Below are positions 1-6,070 of a stretch of 7,690 nucleotides of DNA, one piece after another. Origin of the DNA: JADFXI01 sp050011415 (GTDB lineage Bacteria > Nitrospirota > Thermodesulfovibrionia > Thermodesulfovibrionales > Dissulfurispiraceae); NCBI GenBank assembly GCA_050011415.1, contig JBEKJD010000372.1, forward strand, positions 1 through 7,690, read 5' to 3'. Position 1 is the stretch's first letter, and the number at the start of each line of letters is the position of its first letter. The position numbers were made by a program, and so were the translations under genes. The notes under the pieces are model-generated. The model saw only the letters and a program-made list of their open reading frames with translations. It searched no databases and was not told the DNA's origin.

Positions 1-342
1 AAGGAAGGCGTGGTGACACTACCCAGCGGGTTGCAGTATAAAATCCTCAAAGCCGGCAAAGGCAAGAAGCCCACCGATGCCAACACGGTGGAATGCCACT
101 ATCGCGGCACACTGATCGACGGAACGGAGTTCGACAGTTCATATCGCAGTGGGCAACCAGCGACATTTCCCGTCGCGGGAGTTATTGCGGGATGGACGGA
201 GGCGTTGAAACTCATGCCCGTGGGTTCCAAGTGGCAGCTTTTCGTACCCTCTCAACTCGCATATAAAGAGCGCAGCGCCGGGGAGGATATCGGGCCCAAC
301 GCTACACTCATCTTCGAGGTGGAACTGCTGGGGATCAAGTAA
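1..342 (+). CDS. FKBP-type peptidyl-prolyl cis-trans isomerase, C-terminal part (5' end outside window)
   Basis: The open frame runs in from position 1 without a stop, and the first residues (KEGVVTLPSGLQYKIL) are the usual entry into the FKBP domain of Mip/FklB-type proteins. The GTG at 10 is therefore probably internal and the gene is 5'-partial. The visible 113 residues form one complete FKBP domain: CHYRGTLIDG at 32-41, FDSSY at 44-48, VIAGW at 61-65 with the conserved pocket Trp, QLAYKE at 85-90 and the closing strand IGPNATLIFEVELL at 97-110. Aromatic and acidic pocket positions known from FKBP12 (Tyr34, Phe44, Asp45, Trp65, Tyr88, Phe106 in this numbering) are all present, so isomerase activity is expected. 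The family catalyses cis-trans isomerisation of Xaa-Pro bonds during folding, commonly in the periplasm. Whether a signal peptide or dimerisation domain precedes it cannot be seen. The downstream neighbour is convergent. Confidence 0.93.
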   Translation, partial: KEGVVTLPSGLQYKILKAGKGKKPTDANTVECHYRGTLIDGTEFDSSYRSGQPATFPVAGVIAGWTEALKLMPVGSKWQLFVPSQLAYKERSAGEDIGPNATLIFEVELLGIK

Positions 343-357
343 AGAGGGTTCCTCTTT
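341..357 (+). terminator. Possible short terminator hairpin after the FKBP gene
   Basis: Directly overlapping the TAA stop is a perfect 7-bp inverted repeat, AAAGAGG and CCTCTTT, around a GTT loop, followed by TTAAAAG. The position suits a terminator for the isomerase gene, but the stem is AT-rich and no long T-tract follows, so its strength is doubtful. Confidence 0.3.
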
Positions 358-466
358 TAAAAGTCCCCTCTCCCCTTGAGAGATTGATAGGTTAAGGGCT
401 GAATCATTGTAGGACGTGACAAGCGACGCACGGGAGCCATTGTTAGTGGAGTTTGATTTTGGGTGC

Positions 467-489
467 CACTGCTAGCTTGTCCAGCAGTG
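467..489. repeat. Intergenic hairpin with CACTGCT/AGCAGTG arms
   Basis: A perfect 7-bp inverted repeat (CACTGCT at 467-473, AGCAGTG at 483-489) encloses a 9-base loop. It sits in the gap between the convergent FKBP and orphan membrane genes. Its preceding GGGTGC and the arm sequence look like a dispersed intergenic repeat I associate with planctomycete genomes, though only one copy is in this window. A bidirectional terminator role is possible but unproven. Confidence 0.5.
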
Positions 490-529
490 CCTGTTGTGGA
501 TAAAATGACTTGACAAGCCCGGTTAGCCC

Positions 530-554
530 GCGCCGGTTCCAGAACCGGCGCTAC
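530..554 (-). repeat. REP-like palindrome with GTAG foot
   Basis: Positions 530-551 form an almost perfect palindrome: 10-base arms GCGCCGGTTC and GAACCGGCGC separated by two bases. On the minus strand the hairpin is preceded by GTAG (554-551), the tetranucleotide typical at the foot of REP elements recognised by RAYT (TnpA-REP) transposases. It lies 44 bases downstream of the stop of the minus-strand membrane gene, between convergent genes, a usual REP location. No RAYT gene is in the window. Confidence 0.6.
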
Positions 555-597
555 CCGCTATAACGAGATTTTGAGTTGGTGCATTAAGCACAGAAAA

Positions 598-1581
598 TCA
601 TAGCCAACCAGAACTTTTCATATAATCATAAACCCAAGAACCAAGAGCCGAACTGAGTATGGCATATACCCATATTACAACAAACCCATAAAAAAACCAC
701 CGGATAAATTTATAAAGAAGAATTTTGCGACGACCACGACCAATACCAAGAACAGGTTTAGGGCAAAGAATGCCTAGCAAAAATAATCCTATAAATATGA
801 TTGGCATTATTTTGAACCAAGTATGAATACCAACGATCTTACTTCCTTCATAATTTCCCGTCATGAGTCGCAGTAGAATATCTATGGCTTGTGATTGATT
901 TGTAGAATCAATTCCTTGTTTTGATAGATCGTGTGCCTTTTGTATCAATATAACCTTGCCAGAACTAGTTTCTATAAAAGCTGATTGAGCAAGAGCAAGC
1001 CACATAAAAAATAAGGTAAAACTAGCTAAAATTATATAATGCCAATATTTATACCATAGTACGTACTTGCGTTTGGATTCTGCCCAATCTTTAATAAGCT
1101 TTACGACTCGATGAGAGAAGGCTTGATTTCTTGGGGAACAAGTTATTTCAAAACGATAACTAAAAAAGTTATCATCAAATAATTCTAAAGATAACTGAAT
1201 TTCGGCGTTCCTAATTTCTACTTTTGCATTTTCAGGATATTCTTTTTCTACATCAGGATCAGAAGCAATCTGCTCGAAACTACTCCCTTTTATTGTCTTT
1301 CCGGATTTACATTTAATAGTTACTGAATGTGTTTTGACATTATATGGATATCGCTGTATTATTTTCTTTTTGACTTCCTCTTCTGGTGTATTAGCAATCG
1401 ATGGATAAGCCTGATAAGATTTGATTTCAGCATCGACAGCCCTGGATATATGTATCGATACTTTCCGTCTAATTTCACGTTTAGCTTTTGCGAGTATGGC
1501 ATCTAACTCTTTTAAATCATCAAGAGTAAGAAGAAATACGCCATTGATATAACAAGTATCAGGAAGATGAATTTCTGTCAT
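598..1581 (-). CDS. Orphan membrane protein: soluble N-terminal half plus three transmembrane segments
   Basis: I do not recognise this family. With the start at 1581 (MTEIHLPDTCYING) it has 327 residues. Residues 1-180 look soluble: a helical stretch (LTLDDLKELDAILAKAKREI, about 19-38), then strand-like sequence with VTIKCKSGKTIKGSSFEQI (about 87-105) and YRFEITCSP (about 142-150). Hydrophobic spans follow near 181-203, 255-276 and 295-318. Basic residues before the first (ESKRKYVLWYKYW) and after the second (GRGRRKILLYKF) predict a cytoplasmic N-terminal domain, with the 48-residue link between spans 1 and 2 outside. The frame stays open upstream to an ATG at 1650 and a TTG at 1671. I prefer 1581 because an AGG lies 8 bases before it and a promoter-like sequence at 1628-1655 would start transcription inside the longer version. 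Two sampled 60-base lines have 32-35% GC against about 65% in a sampled line of the lipoprotein gene, which suggests transfer. Convergent with FKBP and expressed on its own. Confidence 0.8.
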   Translation of the reverse strand: MTEIHLPDTCYINGVFLLTLDDLKELDAILAKAKREIRRKVSIHISRAVDAEIKSYQAYPSIANTPEEEVKKKIIQRYPYNVKTHSVTIKCKSGKTIKGSSFEQIASDPDVEKEYPENAKVEIRNAEIQLSLELFDDNFFSYRFEITCSPRNQAFSHRVVKLIKDWAESKRKYVLWYKYWHYIILASFTLFFMWLALAQSAFIETSSGKVILIQKAHDLSKQGIDSTNQSQAIDILLRLMTGNYEGSKIVGIHTWFKIMPIIFIGLFLLGILCPKPVLGIGRGRRKILLYKFIRWFFYGFVVIWVYAILSSALGSWVYDYMKSSGWL

Positions 1582-1627
1582 TCTTAAAACCTGCCATTTA
1601 CGACTTCGCAAAACCATAAACGGCCGT

Positions 1628-1655
1628 ATTTTACCAGTAAATAAATCCATGACAA
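1628..1655 (-). promoter_or_regulatory. Candidate sigma70-type promoter of the orphan membrane gene
   Basis: On the minus strand TTGTCA (1655-1650) is followed after 16 bases by TAAAAT (1633-1628), each one mismatch from consensus, and the second is preceded by TGG as in an extended -10. Transcription would begin near 1620, giving a leader of about 40 bases to the ATG at 1581. The ATG at 1650 falls inside the -35 box, which argues against it as the start. Prediction only. Confidence 0.5.
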
Positions 1656-1735
1656 TGGGGGGCAAGCACAAGAAACAAAAAAAGCCAAGTCAATTGGCCG
1701 AATCGAATAAAGGTGTCGGGGATCATCAACTTCAT

Positions 1736-2032
1736 TTATTTCATTTTCTCTGCGAGTTTTTGGGCTAATTCCTCGGGCGTGATACCGTGAATCAAAAATC
1801 GTTTTTGATGCGAAGTCTCTCCGGACAGCAACTCGATCTGCGATTTTCGCAGACCAAGCGATTTAGCCATTAGTTCGACGACCGCCTTGTTGGCCTTGCC
1901 TTTTTCGGGCGATTGGGTGACGCAGACTTTTAACATTCCGTCTTGCTCGCCGCGAATTTCATTGCGCCGGCTGCCAGGCCGGGCGCGCACAGGCAAGATC
2001 GTTCCTTCGCCATGCGGTTCCAAGGCAATCAT
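1736..2032 (-). CDS. yggU: DUF167 / YggU (UPF0235) family protein
   Basis: The 98-residue product matches the small DUF167 family in length and pattern: VRARPGSRRNEIRG (15-28), DGMLKVCVT (31-39), the hallmark PEKGKANKAVVELMAKSLG (42-60), and SGETSHQKRFLI (70-81). Proteins of this family (E. coli YggU and relatives) are small alpha/beta cytoplasmic proteins without an established biochemical role. Two in-frame ATGs compete. The one at 2041 is only one base from an AGGA, while the ATG at 2032 lies 10 bases from it, so 2032 is chosen; the longer form would add only MLI. The gene lies downstream of the YggS-like gene on the same strand with a palindromic repeat between them. YggS and YggU genes are commonly found near each other in bacteria, so the pairing supports both calls. 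Confidence 0.88.
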   Translation of the reverse strand: MIALEPHGEGTILPVRARPGSRRNEIRGEQDGMLKVCVTQSPEKGKANKAVVELMAKSLGLRKSQIELLSGETSHQKRFLIHGITPEELAQKLAEKMK

Positions 2033-2042
2033 TATGAGCATA

Positions 2043-2046
2043 TCCT
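2043..2046 (-). promoter_or_regulatory. Ribosome binding site deciding the yggU start
   Basis: AGGA on the minus strand lies 10 bases before the ATG at 2032 and only 1 base before the ATG at 2041. The spacing favours the shorter protein. Confidence 0.5.
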
Positions 2047-2080
2047 AAAATAGTTTTGTAGCGGATTCTAATAATGTGAA

Positions 2081-2135
2081 AAGCCCTTACCCTAGCCCTC
2101 TCCCGACCGCTGGTGCGGTGCCCGGAGAGGGGACA
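2081..2135. repeat. Dispersed CCCTCTCC-type palindromic repeat between yggS and yggU
   Basis: Inverted arms CCCTCTCC (2096-2103) and GGAGAGGG (2124-2131) enclose an inner 4-bp stem CCGC/GCGG (2107-2110, 2115-2118) with a TGGT loop. The sequence GGTGCCCGGAGAGGGGA is nearly repeated in the element at 3241-3326 (GGTGCCCGGCGAGGGGA), and the left arm CCCTCTCCCG is shared too, so these two belong to one family. A fragment at 364-376 (CCCCTCTCCCCTT) may be a decayed third copy. In an mRNA running from yggS to yggU this hairpin could act as an attenuator or processing site. Confidence 0.65.
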
Positions 2136-2147
2136 TTGGCATAGGCA

Positions 2148-2852
2148 CTAAAGCACTCCTTCAAACAAGGCCGAGCCGATGCGGACGATGGTCGCTCCTT
2201 CTTCGATGGCCGTTTCGTAATCGCCGCTCATGCCCATGGAAAGTTCATCCAAAACGATTTCCGGTGGACAGTGCAAACGCATCCGGTCGCGGATCTTTCG
2301 CAAGGCGGCGAAATCGCGCCGGGCGGCCTCCTCACCGCCTTCCAGGCTTGCCATGCACATCAATCCTTGTATCTCCACGTGCCGAAACATTGCCAATTCA
2401 GGCAGTAAGGGTTCAACCTCATGGGCTTGAAAACCCCCTTTGGCCGGATCGCCGGATGTGTTGACTTCCAGCAGAAGCGGCACGCGCCGGCCAAGTTCCT
2501 CCGCCGTTTCATCTATAGTTTTTATTATTCGCAGACTATCGCCCGAGTGGATCATCGACGCCAAAGGCAGCGTGCGCCGGACTTTGTTCCGTTGCAAATG
2601 CCCGATCAAATGCCAACTGATGGGCAAGTCGGATAGTTCCTCGGCCTTTTGCCAGAGTTGCTGTGGGCGGCTTTCGCCCAAGTCCGTGCACCCGGCCTGG
2701 ACCAAAACCCTGAGTTCCGCCTTGCCCACGTATTTCGTCACTGCCAGGAGTTTGATTTCTTCCGCATTGCGCCCGGCGCGCGCCGCGGCCGCGGCAATGC
2801 GCTGCCGCACGCGGGACAGATTTTCGCCAATTCGAGCGGAAAGATCGGGCAT
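2148..2852 (-). CDS. yggS: YggS/PLPBP family pyridoxal-5'-phosphate homeostasis protein
   Basis: The 234-residue product has the length and motif order of the YggS/YlmE/PROSC family, a single-domain TIM barrel of the alanine racemase N-terminal fold that binds PLP without known catalysis and buffers vitamin B6 and amino-acid homeostasis in the cytoplasm. Visible motifs: LLAVTK with the PLP-binding Lys40; GES (59-61) where GEN is usual; HLIGHLQRNK (81-90); IHS (101-103); VNTSGDPAKGG (130-140); SMGMSGDYETAI (205-216); and RIGSALFEG (224-232), the phosphate-binding end. No key residue is lost apart from the conservative Asn-to-Ser change in GEN. The ATG at 2852 gives the standard N-terminus (LSARIGENLSRVRQRI), but I see no clear Shine-Dalgarno sequence. 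AT-rich DNA upstream may hold its promoter. yggU follows on the same strand about 115 bases on, so co-transcription is plausible. Confidence 0.95.
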   Translation of the reverse strand: MPDLSARIGENLSRVRQRIAAAAARAGRNAEEIKLLAVTKYVGKAELRVLVQAGCTDLGESRPQQLWQKAEELSDLPISWHLIGHLQRNKVRRTLPLASMIHSGDSLRIIKTIDETAEELGRRVPLLLEVNTSGDPAKGGFQAHEVEPLLPELAMFRHVEIQGLMCMASLEGGEEAARRDFAALRKIRDRMRLHCPPEIVLDELSMGMSGDYETAIEEGATIVRIGSALFEGVL

Positions 2853-3024
2853 GGTTTAGATTTACAACACTTGTGCCGCATGAAATGTAGTGCAATAAAT
2901 ATAACAGTTTATTATTATCATGAATCCATATATGTTTATATAGCCCTGTCACAATGAACAAACAAGCGAATCCAGGCGATTTAGGAAAGCAACTGGCCAA
3001 GGATGTATTGACCGCTTGATACTT
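2853..3024. other. AT-rich gap upstream of yggS, no credible gene
   Basis: About 170 AT-rich bases separate the yggS start from the MITE-like element. A promoter for yggS is expected here, but no convincing -35/-10 pair stands out. A plus-strand ATG at 2954 opens a 21-codon reading frame ending at 3019 without a ribosome binding site, which I do not call as a gene. Together with the elements at 3025-3160 and 3241-3326 this makes up the 505-base gene-free stretch 2853-3357. Confidence 0.5.
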
Positions 3025-3160
3025 AGAACCTATCCCAAAAGTCATCCTGAGCGTAGCGAAGGATCTCCGTATTTGGCAATATATTGCCCATTTTAGCTAT
3101 ATATTTCTTCAAGATTCTTCGCTTCGCTCAGAATGACATTATTGTTTTGGGATAGGCTCT
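3025..3160. mobile_element. MITE-like non-autonomous element with nested inverted repeats
   Basis: The 136-bp segment has perfect 12-bp inverted repeats CCTATCCCAAAA (3029-3040) and TTTTGGGATAGG (3145-3156), extended outward by AGA/TCT. Inside lies a second pair of 26-base arms (3041-3066 and 3112-3137) that match at 23 of 26 positions when inverted, around a 45-base AT-rich loop. The arms contain the CTGAGCG...AGCGAAG word common in intergenic repeats of many environmental bacteria. TA dinucleotides flank both ends (3024-3025 and 3161-3162, one base out of register), which would suit an IS630/Tc1-like target duplication, but that is inference. No transposase is encoded. When translated it gives the VILSEAKNL string often seen in spurious predicted proteins. 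Confidence 0.75.
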
Positions 3161-3240
3161 TAAAGTTGGTAATAAGTCGAGCTTTACCTGAATGCCCGTT
3201 TTGCCAATAATGCATCAGGCTCAAAATTAGATAAAGGGAC

Positions 3241-3326
3241 TCTAACAATACCCAGCCACCCTCACCCCCGGCCCCTCTCCCGCGACCAACCTTCGGTCGG
3301 TGCCCGGCGAGGGGAGTATTGTTAGA
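3241..3326. repeat. 86-bp palindromic element with perfect 11-bp terminal inverted repeats
   Basis: TCTAACAATAC (3241-3251) and GTATTGTTAGA (3316-3326) are perfect inverted repeats bounding a GC-rich core. Inside are arms CCCCTC/GAGGGG (3272-3277, 3309-3314) and an apical GACC/GGTC stem (3284-3287, 3295-3298). The core shares CCCTCTCCCG and GGTGCCCGG with the repeat at 2081-2135. It ends 19 bases before the ribosome binding site of the lipoprotein gene, so it would be in or next to that gene's leader and could act as terminator, insulator or mobile relic. Confidence 0.65.
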
Positions 3327-3345
3327 ATTCTTAATTTTTTTCTCC

Positions 3346-3350
3346 AAGGA
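3346..3350 (+). promoter_or_regulatory. Ribosome binding site fixing the lipoprotein start
   Basis: AAGGA lies 7 bases before the ATG at 3358. The frame is open further left to an ATG at 3319, but that start would put 13 residues before the signal peptide and overlaps the repeat element, so 3358 is preferred. Confidence 0.75.
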
Positions 3351-3357
3351 TCAAACC

Positions 3358-5802
3358 ATGTCACAGGTATTTTGTCGAAAAAGTTCCGGTTTCAGTCTAC
3401 TATTGTCGTTTTTTGCAGCCGCGTTTTTGATGGCGTTTTGTTTAGTCGGATGCAAGCGAGCGGAATCGGAAAAATCATCCGATACGTCCGGTGCGCCGGG
3501 CAAGACGGCGAAGTCGCCCTCGGAATCAGCGACTACCTCGGGCAAGAAACTGGATACCGGCCGCGCCGTATTGGAGGCCATGGCCGCGGCCTATCGTAGC
3601 GCAAAAACTTACAATGATAAGGGCACGGTACGGCTTACGGCCGAAGCCGGAGATAAAAAGATCGATCAAAAGGTCGATTTTGCCGTGGCTTACCAGCGGC
3701 CTAACAAATTGCGCATGGAGGCGTACACGGTGAAGATTGTCATCGACGGCAAAAAATTCTATGCCTCCATCGACGATCTTCCCGGCCAGGTGTTGGAAAA
3801 AGACGCCCCCGCCGAGTTGGCGATGAAATCGGTTTATTGCGATCGAGTCCTTATCGATGCTTCATTCAACGGATTTGCCGGGGCCGTGCCTCAAATACCG
3901 CTGCTGTTGGATGATAAAGCGATCGATATCCTGTTGCGAGACGCGGAAGAGCCGAAACTGATCGAACCGGGCGAAATCGATGGCCGCCAGCACTATCGCG
4001 TGCAAATCCGCCGGCCCGACAATCTAACTGTTTTGTGGATCGATAAAGAGACGTTTGTCCTGCGGCGAATGATTCTGCCTACAAACGATCTTCGTCGCCA
4101 GATGGCCAAGAATCTTGGCGGCGTGCAGATCGAAACGTTGTCGCTTGTGGCCGATTTTTCCGGCGCACGGTTAAACGGTCCAATCGATCAACAGGCGTTC
4201 CAATTTGAAGTGCCCGCCGATGCAGAGATAGTAAAATTTTTCATTCTGCCGGACCCCGGGCAATTGCTAGCCAAAAAAGTCCCCGATTTCAAGTTTGTGG
4301 GACTTGACGGCAAGCCTGTTACTCCCCAGTCGCTGGCCGGAAAGATCGCAGTGCTGGATTTTTGGGCATCCTGGTGCGAACCGTGCAAGATAAACCTGCC
4401 AAGGCTGCAACAAGTTCATGAAAAATACAAGGACAACGAAAAAGTAGTCTTCCTGGCCGTAAGCATCGACGGTCCTCAAGTCGGCGACAAAGCACTAGAA
4501 GATCTTTTCAAGGAATTGAAACTGACTATTCCAATTTATCGTGATCCGGAAGGCGCCGCCGTCGGATTCAAATTCTTTGGCATAGGTATTCCCAGTTCGT
4601 TCATTATCGATGCCAACGGCATTGTGCAAGATTACGAAGCCGGGGTAAACCAGGACCTGGTCACTGTTCTGCCTGAAAAAATCGACAAGCTGCTCTCCGG
4701 CGAAAATATCTTCGACGCCCCGCTTAAACGTTATCAAGAAGTTCTCAAACAGTATGAAAATGTGGAAGAGCAGGCCGTTCCCCTGGCCAAAATTTCCCAG
4801 CGCAGCGAACCGCGGACTTTCAAGCTTTCGCCGTTTTGGAAATGCGCGGATTTGAAATCCCCGGGCAACATCCTGGTTCTGAATTCACCTAATGCCCAGC
4901 CGCGATTGCTAATTATCGAAGGTCCCAAATCCATAGCCGAAGTCGGTCTGGACGGCAAACTGACCGCCGTGCATAAACTGAATATCGGCGATGGGGAATT
5001 CGTCACCAACATCCGCGCTTTTGCCGCAGCCGATGGGAAAATCTACATCGCCGTTTTCGCCGGCGCCCAGCAGCGTTGCCACATTCTGGATGAGCAATGG
5101 AATATCGTGCTGAGTTACCCGGAAAATGCCCTTGAGAATCCGCACAGCGGCATTGCCGACGTGGAACTAGGCGACCTGGACGGCGACGGCCTGCCGAAGC
5201 TCTACGTCGGCTATTGGAGCGTGGTCGGCGTGCAGGCCGTAACGCTCGATGGCAAACGGCTCTGGTCTAACCGTTCCATTTTCAACGTCGTCCGCATGGC
5301 AGTCACGGAACCCGACGCCGACGGCCGGCGCGATTTGCTCTGCGTCAACAACAACGGCACGCTCGTGGCATTAGACGCCAAAGGCCAACGCAAAGCGGAA
5401 ATATCCGTGCCCAATCGTCCCATCGGCTGGATTGCCGGCGCGGATTTGCAGGGCAACGGCCGATTACTCTGGTGCGGACTTTCCGCCGTAAAAATGGGCG
5501 AAACTATCGCCTTGGGATTGAACCTCAATGGCGAAGAACTCTGGAACTATGCCCTGCCCGAAGGCTTGCAGCCGCAACCCATCGAGCAAATCATACCCGG
5601 CAAAATCACTCGCCAAGAACCTCTCCAGTGGATTCTCCCCGGCCCGGACGGCTCGATCAACATCATCGGCGCCGACGGCAAGCTCATCGACACTTTCAAC
5701 TATGGCGCCATGCTACAAGGCCTGGCCACCGTCACAATCGACGGCCAACCTGCCCTGATAATAGCCTCGCCCAACGGCCTGGAAGCCTGGAAAATCGAGT
5801 AG
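3358..5802 (+). CDS. Lipoprotein with LolA-like, TlpA/ResA-type thioredoxin and FG-GAP-like repeat domains
   Basis: The 814-residue product starts with a lipoprotein signal: charged CRK, a hydrophobic core and the lipobox LVGC with the lipidated Cys32. A Ser/Thr/Lys-rich linker follows. Residues about 60-285 look like the lipoprotein-sorting (LolA/DUF2092-like) beta-sheet fold (LEAMAAAYRSAKTYNDKG, KLRMEAYTVKIVIDGKKF, HYRVQIRRPDNLTVLWID). Residues about 302-450 are a TlpA/ResA-like redoxin: VPDFKFVGLDGK, LDFWASWCEPC with Cys340 and Cys343, and the cis-proline segment GIGIPSSF (Pro412). From about 470 to the end the sequence is repetitive and beta-rich with Asp/Gly loops: GDLDGDGL (Asp606, 608, 610), PDADGRRD (652-659) and ADLQGNG (695-701), as in FG-GAP/VCBS propellers. 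TlpA-type proteins exchange thiols and disulfides outside the cytoplasm; the N-terminal domain suggests lipid or lipoprotein binding, and the propeller a protein surface or ligand-binding platform. The substrate is unknown. Same strand as the barrel-like gene, but 479 bases of repeats separate them. Confidence 0.88.
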   Translation: MSQVFCRKSSGFSLLLSFFAAAFLMAFCLVGCKRAESEKSSDTSGAPGKTAKSPSESATTSGKKLDTGRAVLEAMAAAYRSAKTYNDKGTVRLTAEAGDKKIDQKVDFAVAYQRPNKLRMEAYTVKIVIDGKKFYASIDDLPGQVLEKDAPAELAMKSVYCDRVLIDASFNGFAGAVPQIPLLLDDKAIDILLRDAEEPKLIEPGEIDGRQHYRVQIRRPDNLTVLWIDKETFVLRRMILPTNDLRRQMAKNLGGVQIETLSLVADFSGARLNGPIDQQAFQFEVPADAEIVKFFILPDPGQLLAKKVPDFKFVGLDGKPVTPQSLAGKIAVLDFWASWCEPCKINLPRLQQVHEKYKDNEKVVFLAVSIDGPQVGDKALEDLFKELKLTIPIYRDPEGAAVGFKFFGIGIPSSFIIDANGIVQDYEAGVNQDLVTVLPEKIDKLLSGENIFDAPLKRYQEVLKQYENVEEQAVPLAKISQRSEPRTFKLSPFWKCADLKSPGNILVLNSPNAQPRLLIIEGPKSIAEVGLDGKLTAVHKLNIGDGEFVTNIRAFAAADGKIYIAVFAGAQQRCHILDEQWNIVLSYPENALENPHSGIADVELGDLDGDGLPKLYVGYWSVVGVQAVTLDGKRLWSNRSIFNVVRMAVTEPDADGRRDLLCVNNNGTLVALDAKGQRKAEISVPNRPIGWIAGADLQGNGRLLWCGLSAVKMGETIALGLNLNGEELWNYALPEGLQPQPIEQIIPGKITRQEPLQWILPGPDGSINIIGADGKLIDTFNYGAMLQGLATVTIDGQPALIIASPNGLEAWKIE

Positions 5803-5830
5803 GGTGCATGAAATGTACAAATTACTCAAA

Positions 5831-5964
5831 CAGTAAATGTGGATGCGCGTTTCTCTAGCCCAGGCGTTTACGCCTGGGACCGAAAATGTGGATGAACTTT
5901 TCTCTAGCCCAGTAAATGTGTATGAACTTTTCTCTAGCCCAGGCGTTTACGCCTGGGACCGAAA
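5831..5964 (+). repeat. 79-bp tandem duplication carrying REP-like palindromes
   Basis: The 11-mer CAGTAAATGTG occurs at 5831 and 5910, and the palindrome CCCAGGCGTTTACGCCTGGG at 5859-5878 and 5938-5957, both 79 bases apart. A shorter repetition of ATGNATGAACTTTTCTCTAGCCC-like sequence lies between them (5886-5909) but lacks the palindrome. Each palindrome is preceded by CTAG and followed by ACCGAAA. This indicates tandem duplication with internal loss or gain of the hairpin. Confidence 0.75.
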
Positions 5965-5988
5965 GCCGTCAATATACTTTTATGTCTA

Positions 5989-6002
5989 CCCCGTTTACGG
6001 GG
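5989..6002. repeat. Palindrome CCCCGTTTACGGGG
   Basis: A 6-bp perfect stem (CCCCGT/ACGGGG) with two central bases. It shares the GTTTAC centre with the neighbouring CCCAGGCG palindromes but has different arms. It lies in the 5803-6281 gap between codirectional genes. Confidence 0.6.
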
Positions 6003-6025
6003 TTCATCCAGTCCAGACCTTAACC

Positions 6026-6042
6026 GCCCCTAAAGGGGCTAC
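6026..6042 (-). repeat. REP-like palindrome with GTAG foot (CCCCTTTAGGGG)
   Basis: GCCCCT/AGGGGC arms (6026-6039) with two central bases. On the minus strand GTAG (6042-6039) stands at the 5' foot of the hairpin, as in REP elements and in the element at 530-554. Confidence 0.6.
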
Positions 6043-6070
6043 ATAAAAGAAATTGCGGAATTCTCCTAAT

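Noticed and set aside
2440..2859. Plus-strand frame of 139 codons antisense to yggS
   Set aside because: It is the antisense shadow of a conserved gene in GC-rich DNA.
2954..3019. 21-codon plus-strand frame MNKQANPGDLGKQLAKDVLTA
   Set aside because: Reads like protein but has no ribosome binding site and is too short to support. It could be the remnant of a gene lost near the MITE-like element.
2536..3045. Minus-strand frame of 169 codons overlapping the yggS start
   Set aside because: It lies in another frame of the well-supported yggS gene and its upstream AT-rich gap; its sequence shows no domain.
3093..3347. Minus-strand frame of 84 codons ending in a VILSEAKNL-type peptide
   Set aside because: It is a translation of the MITE-like inverted arms and the GC-rich repeat. 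This peptide string is a familiar artefact of that repeat, and there is no ribosome binding site or domain.
5837..6046. Plus-strand 69-codon frame in the repeat island
   Set aside because: Its repeated peptides (VDELFSSP, VYELFSSP) come directly from the tandem duplication and palindromes, so it is not a gene.
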